The translations under genes were made by a program, and so were the position numbers. From the NCBI RefSeq assembly GCF_900182955.1, contig NZ_FXUL01000006.1, forward strand, positions 62,001 through 126,000: DNA of 64,000 nucleotides, read 5' to 3'. Source of the DNA: Noviherbaspirillum suwonense. Its GTDB lineage: Bacteria > Pseudomonadota > Gammaproteobacteria > Burkholderiales > Burkholderiaceae_D. Of the stretch, positions 1 to 9,261 are shown piece after piece (within the stretch, counting starts at the first letter, position 1; each line of letters starts with the position of its first letter). The notes below the pieces were generated by a model. The model was not told where the DNA came from and made no database searches. It saw nothing but the letters and a program-made list of their open reading frames with translations.

Positions 1-1986
1 TCCACATGATACCAGCAGGTCGCGAATGTCTTCACCGTGCAGGCAGTCGTATTCGTTGTCGACGATCAGGATGTCGGGCACGCCCGCAAAGAGCTGCTGC
101 AAGCGATCGGTGGCGATATACATTTCGCCGGGCTTGGCGATATAGGACTTGCCGTCGCCGGTATCCACCACCATCACAAAGGTGGTATCGCGCAGGGCGG
201 AACGGAGCTTTTCCTTCTGCGCTGTTGAGTCGGTGCTGAAGGCAGCACGGATACGCTCGATGTCTGCCGCGTAGGCATCTTCGCTCACATCCACTTCTTC
301 CTGTTGGTACTTTGGCAGGATGTTCCAGATCACGTCATCCACCGGATCGGGTTCGGTGATGCCCAGCGAACCCAGGAACAAGCGCACCTCGGGTGTTGCG
401 CACACCGCGCGGCGCATTGTTCGGAAACTAGTGGCAATGGCGCCGGGCAGGAAAGCTTTGGCTTTTCCGTTATCGCGGGCGACGACGTGGGTACCATCTT
501 CAAGGCGGATGAGTGGAACAGTGTCGAGATGGCGACGCAGAGCCTTCTCCTGGCCACTTAGGAATTCGTACAACCGCAACACCCATTCATCGGATTGCGC
601 CTCAAGGAATGACTTAGTCAGGCTCGGCACTAGCTTCGTTGGTGTGATCTCGTCGATGTTAAGTTCGCGCATCAGGTACTGGCGAATCTCGGGCACCTTG
701 TCCTGAGTAATATCGCCAGACAGCCAAGCGGCGACCTTCGAACCAAACAGCGTCCCAACCTGCTCCGGACTGAACAGCTCGCGCAAGTCTTGTGTGCGTG
801 CTAGCTTCGCTTGATAAGCGGTGACGTGCCTGCCGTCAAAGGTCGGAAGTAGCATCTCCTCTTGAAATGCCTGCCGGACGGCATCGAACATCGGTGCGAA
901 CCGAGAATGTTGTTGGAACTTCTCACGGTCAAGCGGTAAGCAGCGCAGCGCCGAGACATCCAGCATGGCCTTGTCCCGCATCCAGCGCATCGCTTCAACT
1001 AGTAAGCTAGACGTTTCCTTGACCAGATGCTGGTTCCACGGCTCGCCGGGCGGGATGTTGTCGCGACTGGGCGTGGTGCGGTACGGTCCTTGCACGAGAA
1101 AGCCAAGGTGGCTCTCAACCACGGTCGGAAAGAACACCACCAGCGGCGACTTAGCCAGCGGCTGCACAGACCAGCGACCGGGCACGTCCTTTGCCGCCAC
1201 GACCAGCGAGAAGGCAATTTCCACCCGCCCGACCTTCTGCTGCTCAGCAGAAAACACGTCGCGGTGGAAAACCAGCCAGTTCTGATCGACTTCCGGCCGA
1301 TCATCCTCTTTGCCGATTACCGTGATGCGCTGGACATTAGGTCCGAGCGATTCGGGAGTATTGCGCAGGTAAAACCCAGACGCGCCGCCCTCGACGCTCC
1401 AATTGATTTCGTCAATGTGCCGCAGGAACAGCAGCGCGCTGGGGCCCAAGTGTCGGAACCCTGCCGTGATGTCCCGCGCTGCGGTATTGTCCTCCGGTTT
1501 CAGGGGGAGGATGATCTGCGTCTCTCCCGCCGCGCGCGCCGAGCGTTCCAACCGTTTAGGAAAGACGTAATTCTCAATGGCGAAGTCCTCGTCGCCAGAG
1601 TGAATTTCCGGAAGATCGGTGATGGTATAAACGGACTTGAAGCCGAGGCCGAAGCGGCCAATGGAGGATTCGTTCTTGGTGCTCTCGGCGATGTCACAGA
1701 CGCTTCGGACGTCGGCCTCGTCGAATGGCTTGCCGAAGTGAGAGAGCGTCAGGCGGGCCGGGCTTAGGTTGAACGCGACCTTGCGCGATCCGTGCCAGTC
1801 GCCGCGCTTACCAAGGGCGTCCTCAGCGTTTTGCAACAATTCAAAGATAAAGTGCGTGCGGTCGTCGTATAGCCCAGCGGCCAGCCGCCCAGACTTTTGA
1901 GCGCCCTTAGTGCCGTAGCTCTTATGGTTTTCCTCGAAAATTGCCTCGTAGTTGGATGCCACCACCGCTCCCTGTAAGTCAGGCAT
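1..1986 (-). CDS. Sacsin/HSP90-type ATPase domain protein (partial, C-terminus outside window)
   Basis: The minus strand is open from an ATG at 1986 to the window edge (662 residues, no stop). The N-terminus shows a GHKL/Bergerat ATP-binding fold of the sacsin type: FELLQNAEDA at residues 48-57 supplies the catalytic Glu and metal-binding Asn, HFGKPF near 83-88 replaces the usual DNG/HNG box, and GRFGLGFKSVY at 110-120 is the ATP-lid motif. GGAAGAG directly precedes the ATG. Such proteins in islands are often large and linked to restriction or helicase genes; their role is mostly unproven. It is divergent from the HTH gene at 2077, with only 90 bp between starts. The fold is well supported; a defence role is inferred from context. 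Confidence 0.8.
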   Translation of the reverse strand, partial: MPDLQGAVVASNYEAIFEENHKSYGTKGAQKSGRLAAGLYDDRTHFIFELLQNAEDALGKRGDWHGSRKVAFNLSPARLTLSHFGKPFDEADVRSVCDIAESTKNESSIGRFGLGFKSVYTITDLPEIHSGDEDFAIENYVFPKRLERSARAAGETQIILPLKPEDNTAARDITAGFRHLGPSALLFLRHIDEINWSVEGGASGFYLRNTPESLGPNVQRITVIGKEDDRPEVDQNWLVFHRDVFSAEQQKVGRVEIAFSLVVAAKDVPGRWSVQPLAKSPLVVFFPTVVESHLGFLVQGPYRTTPSRDNIPPGEPWNQHLVKETSSLLVEAMRWMRDKAMLDVSALRCLPLDREKFQQHSRFAPMFDAVRQAFQEEMLLPTFDGRHVTAYQAKLARTQDLRELFSPEQVGTLFGSKVAAWLSGDITQDKVPEIRQYLMRELNIDEITPTKLVPSLTKSFLEAQSDEWVLRLYEFLSGQEKALRRHLDTVPLIRLEDGTHVVARDNGKAKAFLPGAIATSFRTMRRAVCATPEVRLFLGSLGITEPDPVDDVIWNILPKYQQEEVDVSEDAYAADIERIRAAFSTDSTAQKEKLRSALRDTTFVMVVDTGDGKSYIAKPGEMYIATDRLQQLFAGVPDILIVDNEYDCLHGEDIRDLLVSCG

Positions 1987-2076
1987 CTCTTCCAATGCCA
2001 AGTTTGCACAAGTCTGCAATGTTATGACAAGATGTAACACTTAACCAAGCGCAACAACGATGACATAGGAAAGCGG

Positions 2077-2289
2077 ATGAGCGACCAGCCGGACGAAATC
2101 CTCACAATTGACGAGGTCGCCGCTTACCTAAAGGCAGGCAAGCGCACGGTTTATCGCCTTGCAGCGAGCGGAAAGCTCCCAGCGTTCAGGCTCGGAGGCA
2201 CATGGCGCTTCCGTCGCGGCGATTTGGATCAGTGGATTGGCGATCGCATAGGCAAGGCGACAGTGGATGACAAAGAGGGCGCGGAATGA
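2077..2289 (+). CDS. Small excisionase-type HTH DNA-binding protein
   Basis: A 70-residue protein made almost wholly of a MerR-like winged helix (HTH_17/excisionase family): LTIDEVAAYLKAGKRTVYRLA followed by LPAFRLGGTWRFRRGDLDQWI, the standard recognition helix plus wing. Such proteins bind DNA and act as excisionases, controllers or small operon regulators. Its stop overlaps the ATG of the helicase remnant at 2286 (ATGA), so the two were translationally coupled. It probably regulates the helicase and the divergent sacsin gene through the 90-bp shared control region. Family assignment is firm; the regulatory role is inference. Confidence 0.85.
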   Translation: MSDQPDEILTIDEVAAYLKAGKRTVYRLAASGKLPAFRLGGTWRFRRGDLDQWIGDRIGKATVDDKEGAE

Positions 2290-3195
2290 CAGCCAGCACT
2301 CCTGCTCTCCAGTCCAAGGCCAATTGCCAGCAACTCGAAGCCATCCTTGCCACGGACGGCCCGCTGCTTGTCATTGCCGGGCCGGGGTCGGGTAAGACCT
2401 TCACGCTGGTCGAGCGCATCGTCCATCTAATCACTCAGAAGGGGGGCGCCCCGGAGTCGCTTCTAGTCATCACATTCACCGACAAAGCCGCGCGTGGGCT
2501 GACCACGCGAATCTCCAATCTACTGGCCGAGCTAGGCATCCAGTTCAATCTGAACGAGATGTACCTTGGCACGTTCTACTCCATCTGCCTACGGCTGCTG
2601 GAGGACTACCCCGAGTTCACTCGGCTCAAGCGCAGCTTCACGCTGTTCGATCAGTTCGATCATTTCGATCAGTTCGACCAGCAGTACTTCCTGTACCAGC
2701 ACATCACGAACTTTCGCGAATTGCCCAACGCCCAGCGCGTCATAGGCGACGACCATATGGGCCGCTGGACGAAGTCGGAGAACCTGCTCAAGTGGCTCAA
2801 CAAGGTCGGCGAGGCGCTCGATGCAACTAAGCTCGCAGCGGCCTCCGAACTAGAAATCCGCGCCCTGGCCGTCTGCTTTGCCAAGCACCAGGAACTGCTG
2901 CACGAGCACAACTCGCTGGACTCCTCCGGCATCCAATACGAAGCCTTGCAACTGCCGGAAAAGCGCCCGGCGGTGCTGACGCACGCTGTGCACAGCTACT
3001 ATCCGGACTTCGTCTTCCAACGGGGGGAGCAGGACGGCAGCGTAAAGTACGTTGATCGTCGAAGTGAAGGCCAACAACCAGATCGAGGATGCCGTGAGGC
3101 AGGCCAAGAAGGGCTTCGCCCAACAGATCGCAGTGGCCAGGGGAATGGAATACCACATTCCCAAGTCATCAGATGCGGACAAGCGACTGCTGTAA
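2286..3195 (+). pseudogene. Broken UvrD/Rep-type helicase fused to a restriction-enzyme C-terminal remnant
   Basis: The first 220 or so residues are the N-terminal part of a UvrD-like SF1A helicase: Q-motif, Walker A GPGSGKT near residue 32-38, VITFTDKAA (motif Ia) and GTFYSICLRLL. The sequence stops being UvrD-like around LPEKRPAVL, where motif II (DEYQ) should follow. It jumps to YYPDFVF and then, one frame over from about 3049, to LIVEVKANNQIEDAVRQAKK ending at a TAA at 3193-3195. That tail looks like the PD-(D/E)XK end of type III restriction or helicase subunits. Read in its starting frame the ORF runs to 3215 with a nonsense tail. A deletion plus a frameshift therefore removed the helicase core; the product is very probably not functional. 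Confidence 0.8.
2652..2688 (+). repeat. In-frame 9-bp slippage repeat (FDQ units) in the helicase remnant
   Basis: The codons read FDQFDHFDQFDQQYF: the 9-base unit GATCAGTTC is iterated about four times with slight variation. It adds residues at a point where one FDQ unit would normally lead into the Q-Y-F helix. It looks like replication slippage and is consistent with relaxed selection on a dead gene. Confidence 0.6.
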
Positions 3196-3245
3196 GGACT
3201 CTCGGTTACTGTTGATTTCGTAATGTTAGGCACACGACAAATATA

Positions 3246-6200
3246 ATGACCAAAAAAAGAATTTCGAAAAGCACGCTTTCAATGTTCCTCCGCACGAAGT
3301 GCGACCGGGAGCTCTATTTGTCCCTGCACGAAGATTCGGAGCTTCAGACGCATGGAATGCCAGTTCCACTACAAGCTCGGCCTGGTATTGGAGTGCTGCA
3401 AACCGCAGGTAGAGATTTTGAGGATGAGCGAAATGATCAGTTGATTCGGTCCTTCGGCAGTCTGGTCATTTATCAGCTTGGTAAAGGAGGAGTGAACAAG
3501 CCAGTCAAAGCTCCACTCGCTTCCTTGCTTAGCAGGGTCACATCCCTGCCATCAATAATTTTGCAAGGGAAGTTCGAGCCTTCAGCTTTTCAGAATGCCG
3601 CAATGGCGAATATCGGGCTTCAGCCAGGGCAAGCTACTCTAGTGCCTCCAGTTGCAGGCCTAATTCCTGACATCATAGTAGTACGTCAGGCCACAGCGGA
3701 CGACGAAGAGGTAGGCCAGAACGGATGCCGGAAACCAATTGACTTGGCAACTGAAACGCGTCGTGCGTTGAGCATCATAGACGTGAAGCACACCAGCGAA
3801 GCAAATCCCAGCTACTCTGCCGAGGTTGCGCTTTACGCAATTTTTCTAGCTAATTGGATCGCCGATCAGGGGCTGCAGAACGACTATTTTGTTACTATCC
3901 GCAGCTACTTGTGGACCCGATTCAAGCAGGGTCAAGCTGCGCTCGATGCTTTAATGTCCAGTACTACTTCGGCAACACCGGACCAGTATTTGGACGCACT
4001 GATTTCCGATAGTGAGGACGCCAATCTTCGTTTCTATCTGCCCACTGTGTTGCATTTCTTCCGGGAAGATCTACCCCGTACCATTACCATTGGCGATGCT
4101 TCAGCCAATGGTTGGGAAAATCTCGAATGGCACGTCGATGGTCGCTGTAGCGCCTGCGACTGGCTCGGTCATGAAAAGTGGGCGAATTCGAAGGACAAGG
4201 TGCGAATTTCGGCACAGCCGACCCACTACTGTTACTCTGCCGCGAAGCTGACCGGGCACCTAAGTCAGATTGCGGGCATGACTCGTGGTGCAAGAAAAAC
4301 GCTGCAGATTCATGCTATTCAGAACACAGCGAGCGCAGCCGCAGCTCTCTCTGCACATCCTGCGTTCCAACAACACAGTCATCTTAAGAAAGAACGAAGC
4401 CGCATCCCCGCGCGGGCTACTGCACTGATTTCGTCAACGACCACAGTAGACAATTCGGCTGTGTTGGCAAGCTTGTCTCCTTGGCCACAGTTGCATGTCG
4501 CTATTACGGTTAACTTCGACCCCAGTGCAGGACTAATGACAGGCTTGTCCACATTTGGCAGGGCAACGGCTTATGTAAGTGGACAAACTCCGCGACAATT
4601 CCCTACTAAGTGTTTTGTCGTGGATCAGAAGAGTCTCGCAGATGAGTGGATCGCCCTTGAGGGGCTGCTGTCAACTCTGTCCGACATGGTTGACCAGTCC
4701 GAAGCATTCATTCGTTCAGCCGGGAAAACACCTTTAACTGCGCAAATCGCCTTCTGGGAAAAACGCCAATTTGAAGAGCTTTGCGCGGCGATGGGGCGGC
4801 ATTTGCCTAAGGTTTTGAGCCTCACCAACCGCAAGACTAAGGCACTGGCATGGCTCTTCCCGGCTGACGAACTCATCGAAAAACCTGATGGTGCGGTCAG
4901 TCCGTGCGTCGTTTTCATCGATGAAATTGTGCGCCGAGTCGTTTTCGCACCGACACCGCATGTCATCACGCTGCTCGATACTGCTGAGACTTACTATTCT
5001 GGATCGGGGCCGGTCCGCCAGGGAGATGCTTTCTACCGTGAATTCTTGACTAATGGGATTCCGCGGGAGCGAATCTATGAGATCTGGAGCAATGTGACCA
5101 CAATCAAGCGCGGCTCTGTTACTGTCCCACGAAATACTGTTATTCAGGAATTTGGTAATGCACTTGAAAAGCAGTGCCGAGCATTGAACAGTATCGTCGA
5201 AAGGCTGCGCGCGGATTTCAGGGGCCAACTCAAGGCTAACGCACCGAAACTGACTCTTTCGATTCCACAGGGCGCTCGGGATGTCGCGTTCGATAGCAAG
5301 CTCTGGGTTTGGTGGGAGGAGCTGCAGTATCACACCAGAAAGCTAGAATCCCACCAGCGACTGGCGCTCGACGCCGATGCACTGGAGGCGAACTACGAGG
5401 CAATTCGACTCACCAACGGCCAACCGACCGGATTGCCGAATGAGTACGTTTTTGACGTGTTGGCTGGATCAACCGAGGCAAAGCTTGATGATAACGAAGG
5501 CTATCTTGCCCTTGGCAAGGAGGGGCACCCTGGCCTTCCGCTGCAACGCGCACGAGACATAATCGCTACCAGCGCGCCCGCATATTCTGGATCAGATCAG
5601 ACGCTGGCCACGCCAATGTGGTCGGCACTTTCGGTAACGCTCGTATCGTTCGACCGTGGCAGGCGCAAAGCTGTGCTGAAGCTGTCCAATTGGCGCGAGT
5701 CTGCTTTCTTCCCGTACCTCCTTGCAAATTCGACTATCGATTTGATGAACGACATCTTCATTACCAAAGGGCAAGGTTCATTCAAATGGTACGAAACGGT
5801 GAAGGAGATTTTGAGTGCCGTTGGCAGCCCTTCAATTGCGGTCGCCGATAGCAATGCGGCAGTTGCAATGGGGGCTAGACCGCCACGGCCTGGTTTGGAC
5901 CCCGTGACTCCGCTCGCACGAGTCCTGTGGGAGGCTGACACGGTCCACGCCACTTCCGTAATTGCCCCAACCCAAGCCGCATCAGTTGCTGCTTACGCTA
6001 GGGCAAAGCACAACTTAAACAACAGCCAAACAGGTGCCGTCTTGCATGCGGCGGAAAAAGGGCTGACGATCATTTGGGGCCCACCTGGCACAGGGAAAAC
6101 CCAGACACTCGCAGGCTGTATTCACGGCCTGGTTCATGATGCTGTGCGCCGAAGCCAGCCACTAAAGTTCTTGGTGGCCGGCCCGACCTACAAAGCAGTG

Positions 6201-7493
6201 GAAGAGATCATTGGTCGCGTAGTGACCTCGTTGGACAATGACGTGACCTGTGCGGCCGAAATCTTCGTAGGGTACTCGTCTTCACAGACCCCGATGTCAT
6301 TCACGGCAACCAACTCCCACCTGCGTGTTGAGTCGTTCAATCTGCACCAGGGTAACCAAGAGACTCAAGATTGCCTTGCCAGCTTAGCGAATACCAACGT
6401 CGTCACAATTGTCGCCACATCAACGATGCAGTCCCATAAGCTCGCGGCGTGGACATACGGATGTTGTGTTGGGCCGATCTTCGATGTCGTCATCGTTGAC
6501 GAAAGTTCTCAAGTTCAGGTGACAACGGCCATTTCTCCATTAGCCACGCTGAAGGAGGACTCTCGCTTGATCATCGCCGGAGACCATCTCCAGATGCCGC
6601 CTATAATGGCGCTTGAACCACCTGTCGGAGCCGAATACTTAGTGAGCAGCATCCAAAAATACCTACTGTCCCGGCCATTCGCTGGCAAAGTCAATACATG
6701 CCCACTCGAAGAAAACTACCGCTCGGCGGAAGACATCGTAGCCTATGCGCGAACGATTGGGTATCGGGCAACACTGAAAGCTTCAAACCCGGCGACGGCA
6801 CTCCGTTTCCTAGCCTCGGCACCAACACCGACAACGGGCTTTCCGAGTTCGCTACCTTGGTCTCCTCTGTGGCCGCAAGCTTTGGATGCAGACAAGAAGA
6901 TATTGGCGTTACTACATGACGACGATCTTTCGTCGCAGAGCAATTCGTTTGAAGCAAAGATGGTCGCGGCACTGACTTGGTGCCTGAGGAATACCGTGAG
7001 TGCAGAACTCGATGGACGAGGCACTGCCACTCACATATCACCTACACCTGATCAGTTCTGGGGACAGTGCATCGGTATTGTCACTCCACACAGAGCACAG
7101 CGCGCGCTGGTGGTACGTGAGCTAAGGGCGCTTTTCCCTGCCGACCCACCCGATCTAATCGACTCTGCGGTTGATACTGTGGAAAAATTCCAAGGTGGTC
7201 AGCGGCACACCATCATCGTCACTTTCGGTGTTGGTGACGCGGACGTGATAATGGGTGAGGAAGCATTCCTCATGCAGCTCGAGCGCACCAACGTGGCGAT
7301 TTCACGCGCAATGGCCAAATGCCTAGTGATCATGCCGATGACGCTTGCTGGACACGTTCCTCATGACAAGAAGGCGTTAGAGACAGCGCACGCAATCAAA
7401 GACTATGTAGATGAATTCTGCAATCAGGAAATTGCGGATCGAATCATGTCTAGCACAACGTCAAAGCAAGCGAAGCTTCGTTATCATCAGTAG
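3246..7493 (+). CDS. Dna2/TM0106-type protein: Fe-S PD-(D/E)XK nuclease plus SF1 helicase
   Basis: A 1415-residue fusion. The N-terminal part has a RecB/Cas4-like nuclease signature: IIDVKHTSE (D179, K181) followed by an alanine/tyrosine-rich helix. It also has four cysteines placed as in Fe-S nucleases of the AddB/Dna2/Cas4 type: C19 in TKCDRELYL, then C301, C304 and C329. The C-terminal third is an SF1B (Upf1/Dna2-like) helicase: Walker A GPPGTGKTQ near 945, Walker B VIVDESSQ near 1084, GDHLQMPP, then VDTVEKFQGGQ and RTNVAISRA. The architecture fits TM0106-family RecB-like nuclease-helicases. It should unwind and degrade nucleic acid, probably against foreign DNA. No clear ribosome-binding site precedes the ATG. 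It is convergent with the methyltransferase, with 13 bp between stops. Domain calls are firm; a defence role is inferred from the island. Confidence 0.85.
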   Translation: MTKKRISKSTLSMFLRTKCDRELYLSLHEDSELQTHGMPVPLQARPGIGVLQTAGRDFEDERNDQLIRSFGSLVIYQLGKGGVNKPVKAPLASLLSRVTSLPSIILQGKFEPSAFQNAAMANIGLQPGQATLVPPVAGLIPDIIVVRQATADDEEVGQNGCRKPIDLATETRRALSIIDVKHTSEANPSYSAEVALYAIFLANWIADQGLQNDYFVTIRSYLWTRFKQGQAALDALMSSTTSATPDQYLDALISDSEDANLRFYLPTVLHFFREDLPRTITIGDASANGWENLEWHVDGRCSACDWLGHEKWANSKDKVRISAQPTHYCYSAAKLTGHLSQIAGMTRGARKTLQIHAIQNTASAAAALSAHPAFQQHSHLKKERSRIPARATALISSTTTVDNSAVLASLSPWPQLHVAITVNFDPSAGLMTGLSTFGRATAYVSGQTPRQFPTKCFVVDQKSLADEWIALEGLLSTLSDMVDQSEAFIRSAGKTPLTAQIAFWEKRQFEELCAAMGRHLPKVLSLTNRKTKALAWLFPADELIEKPDGAVSPCVVFIDEIVRRVVFAPTPHVITLLDTAETYYSGSGPVRQGDAFYREFLTNGIPRERIYEIWSNVTTIKRGSVTVPRNTVIQEFGNALEKQCRALNSIVERLRADFRGQLKANAPKLTLSIPQGARDVAFDSKLWVWWEELQYHTRKLESHQRLALDADALEANYEAIRLTNGQPTGLPNEYVFDVLAGSTEAKLDDNEGYLALGKEGHPGLPLQRARDIIATSAPAYSGSDQTLATPMWSALSVTLVSFDRGRRKAVLKLSNWRESAFFPYLLANSTIDLMNDIFITKGQGSFKWYETVKEILSAVGSPSIAVADSNAAVAMGARPPRPGLDPVTPLARVLWEADTVHATSVIAPTQAASVAAYARAKHNLNNSQTGAVLHAAEKGLTIIWGPPGTGKTQTLAGCIHGLVHDAVRRSQPLKFLVAGPTYKAVEEIIGRVVTSLDNDVTCAAEIFVGYSSSQTPMSFTATNSHLRVESFNLHQGNQETQDCLASLANTNVVTIVATSTMQSHKLAAWTYGCCVGPIFDVVIVDESSQVQVTTAISPLATLKEDSRLIIAGDHLQMPPIMALEPPVGAEYLVSSIQKYLLSRPFAGKVNTCPLEENYRSAEDIVAYARTIGYRATLKASNPATALRFLASAPTPTTGFPSSLPWSPLWPQALDADKKILALLHDDDLSSQSNSFEAKMVAALTWCLRNTVSAELDGRGTATHISPTPDQFWGQCIGIVTPHRAQRALVVRELRALFPADPPDLIDSAVDTVEKFQGGQRHTIIVTFGVGDADVIMGEEAFLMQLERTNVAISRAMAKCLVIMPMTLAGHVPHDKKALETAHAIKDYVDEFCNQEIADRIMSSTTSKQAKLRYHQ

Positions 7494-7506
7494 TACTTGT
7501 GTCGAG

Positions 7507-8652
7507 TTAAATGCGCTCAACGTGAAAATCAAACTCGACGGCGGCGGCAGAATCAGTTTTCATTTGATTCGCCTGCCGCTTTCCAGCATCGGCTGAATCG
7601 GCGGCTCGAACTGAAACCAAGCGCCAGTTGATTCCGGACTCCTCCAGCGAATTTCTGAAAATATCCTTCGCATTTACGGAGGCCGAAGGAATAATGCCGA
7701 AGCGGACATACATGTGCAGCGTATCAGAAAGGCTCTGCCCGACGTTTCTCCATACAGCACCTAGAGATTTGGCAAAGGTGTTTCGGCTGCCATGGTCAAG
7801 TTGTGGACCAGCCGAATAATCTACTTGACTAGGGCCACCAAGAAACCAGCTTCTCAGCCACTGGTCTTGAACATATGTACGCATCCCGTAGTAAGGCGGC
7901 GACGTAATTATGATCGATGGGGCTGAAGTGATGGCCTCAAACGATTTTGGCAATTGGGCATCACCATGCAACACTTGGGCTGTCGAACTAGGTGATTTCT
8001 GAGGCAAGCCAGTTAAACGTTCAATCTTGCGGCGAAGGACGCGCAAAACGTCGATTTTCAGCGGCTTGAGCCCTCTTTCTTTCCAAAAGCGAACGGCATA
8101 ATCTGGCTTTGATGCATAGGTTCGCGGCATCTGGTTTGAAAAGTACCCCGCGTTTACTATATTTTTCGGAAGTGGTCCGTGAAGACATCCAAGAATAGCC
8201 GCACGGAGAATGACGGATGCGTCGGTATCTTGATTTAGCAGCAAAAGAGATTCACGTAGAGCGCAAATATCTCGCAGTGTTCTCGGATGATAGGCCGCTC
8301 GAAAGAATGGCGTGTCCGGTATGTCGTTTGGCTTAGTATCAACGATCAAGCGTGACGCCAAGCTGATAGGTGCTTCAAAGTCGCACGCAGCCAGCTTGGC
8401 CTTTGCAATGGCGACAGCAACAGGGGAGGAGTCTATTCCCCAGGCACTCAATCCAAAATTGCGGGCGGCAAATAGAGTAGTGCCTCGACCGCAGAATGGA
8501 TCAAGAACAACAGGGTTGTCCTTTTTATGTTTCCGAAGGACCTTAGATGGGTACTCAAGTGGAAACATTGTGAAATAGGGACAAATTGCGTTCAGTGCGT
8601 TTTCTTTGCTGTATGCGAGCGCCACGTTCTTGTTTCTTGTGATGTTTGTCAT
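7507..8652 (-). CDS. DNA methyltransferase (SPPY-type, likely N4-cytosine or N6-adenine)
   Basis: A 381-residue AdoMet-dependent DNA methylase. Motif I is VVLDPFCGRGTT at residues 48-59, with GIDSSPVAV (motif II) after it. The catalytic motif IV is TSPPYYG at 250-256. The S-P-P-Y form is typical of N4-cytosine methyltransferases, and motif I before motif IV with about 190 residues between suggests the alpha-type order with an internal target-recognition region. No cognate endonuclease is obvious beside it. The nearest candidate is the convergent nuclease-helicase, so it is either an orphan or the protective half of an unusual pair. The C-terminus looks complete. Confidence 0.85.
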   Translation of the reverse strand: MTNITRNKNVALAYSKENALNAICPYFTMFPLEYPSKVLRKHKKDNPVVLDPFCGRGTTLFAARNFGLSAWGIDSSPVAVAIAKAKLAACDFEAPISLASRLIVDTKPNDIPDTPFFRAAYHPRTLRDICALRESLLLLNQDTDASVILRAAILGCLHGPLPKNIVNAGYFSNQMPRTYASKPDYAVRFWKERGLKPLKIDVLRVLRRKIERLTGLPQKSPSSTAQVLHGDAQLPKSFEAITSAPSIIITSPPYYGMRTYVQDQWLRSWFLGGPSQVDYSAGPQLDHGSRNTFAKSLGAVWRNVGQSLSDTLHMYVRFGIIPSASVNAKDIFRNSLEESGINWRLVSVRAADSADAGKRQANQMKTDSAAAVEFDFHVERI

Positions 8653-9261
8653 TCCGAGTGTAAGGGTCAGTTTACACGCCTATCCTCCATCAGGGAACAG
8701 TTAGACGGCATATATGCGCAGCCTCTCGGTTAGGAGGGAGTATTCCGTTTCTCTACGGGCAACAAGACCCGGCAGCATTTTCTCACTTCCGTAGACCCGC
8801 AAGCGCAGTTCCTGCTCTGCCTCTCCGCTGGTTTATACGGCGTCGAAATGTCGACGTCTGCCGCCACCCAATTTTGAAAATAAACGTAAAGTCTGCGAAT
8901 GGCGCTGACCGTCTGACTGAACTAACGCTGTGGTATGTGTCGATTGCCGACAAGTCAAACCGATTTATCTAAACGGCAGGGGCAACAATTGGAGCCGCCT
9001 CTACAGGCGGCCCGCACAGTGGCCAGTTTATGTGGATCAGTGAGAAGATGTGTTGCGGACAGACCCTAGTTGCCCGGTATCGGGCATGCCCGTAAAAGCT
9101 GTATGCATGGCCCCTGTAATTTTTCAACGCAAGCCGTCCGAATACGACCGTTTATGTACCTCGGCTGGATATGTGTACATAAATTAGTCTTTACTTGTTT
9201 CGAACAATCTGCATACTCCGTACCCAAAAAAGGATTCACCAAGAAAGCATTTAGGCCTAGA
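8653..9261. other. Gene-free stretch upstream of the methyltransferase and the resolvase remnant
   Basis: About 600 bp without a convincing gene in either strand; short open frames here lack starts with ribosome-binding sites and show no recognisable domain. It should hold the promoter of the methyltransferase near 8,660-8,700 (minus strand). It also holds the inverted repeat listed separately at 9152-9182. The rest looks like eroded island DNA. Confidence 0.5.
9152..9182. repeat. 8-bp perfect inverted repeat, 15-bp spacer
   Basis: TTATGTAC (9152-9159) and GTACATAA (9175-9182) are exact inverted copies. They lie about 80 bp upstream of the resolvase remnant, where a res or inversion site would be expected. 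No run of T follows, so a terminator is unlikely. It may be a recombinase or regulator binding site; function is not shown. Confidence 0.5.

Noticed and set aside
1500-1697. Several short open frames across 1-2,009 in other frames
   Set aside because: They are shadows of the long minus-strand ATPase frame, which carries the conserved motifs.
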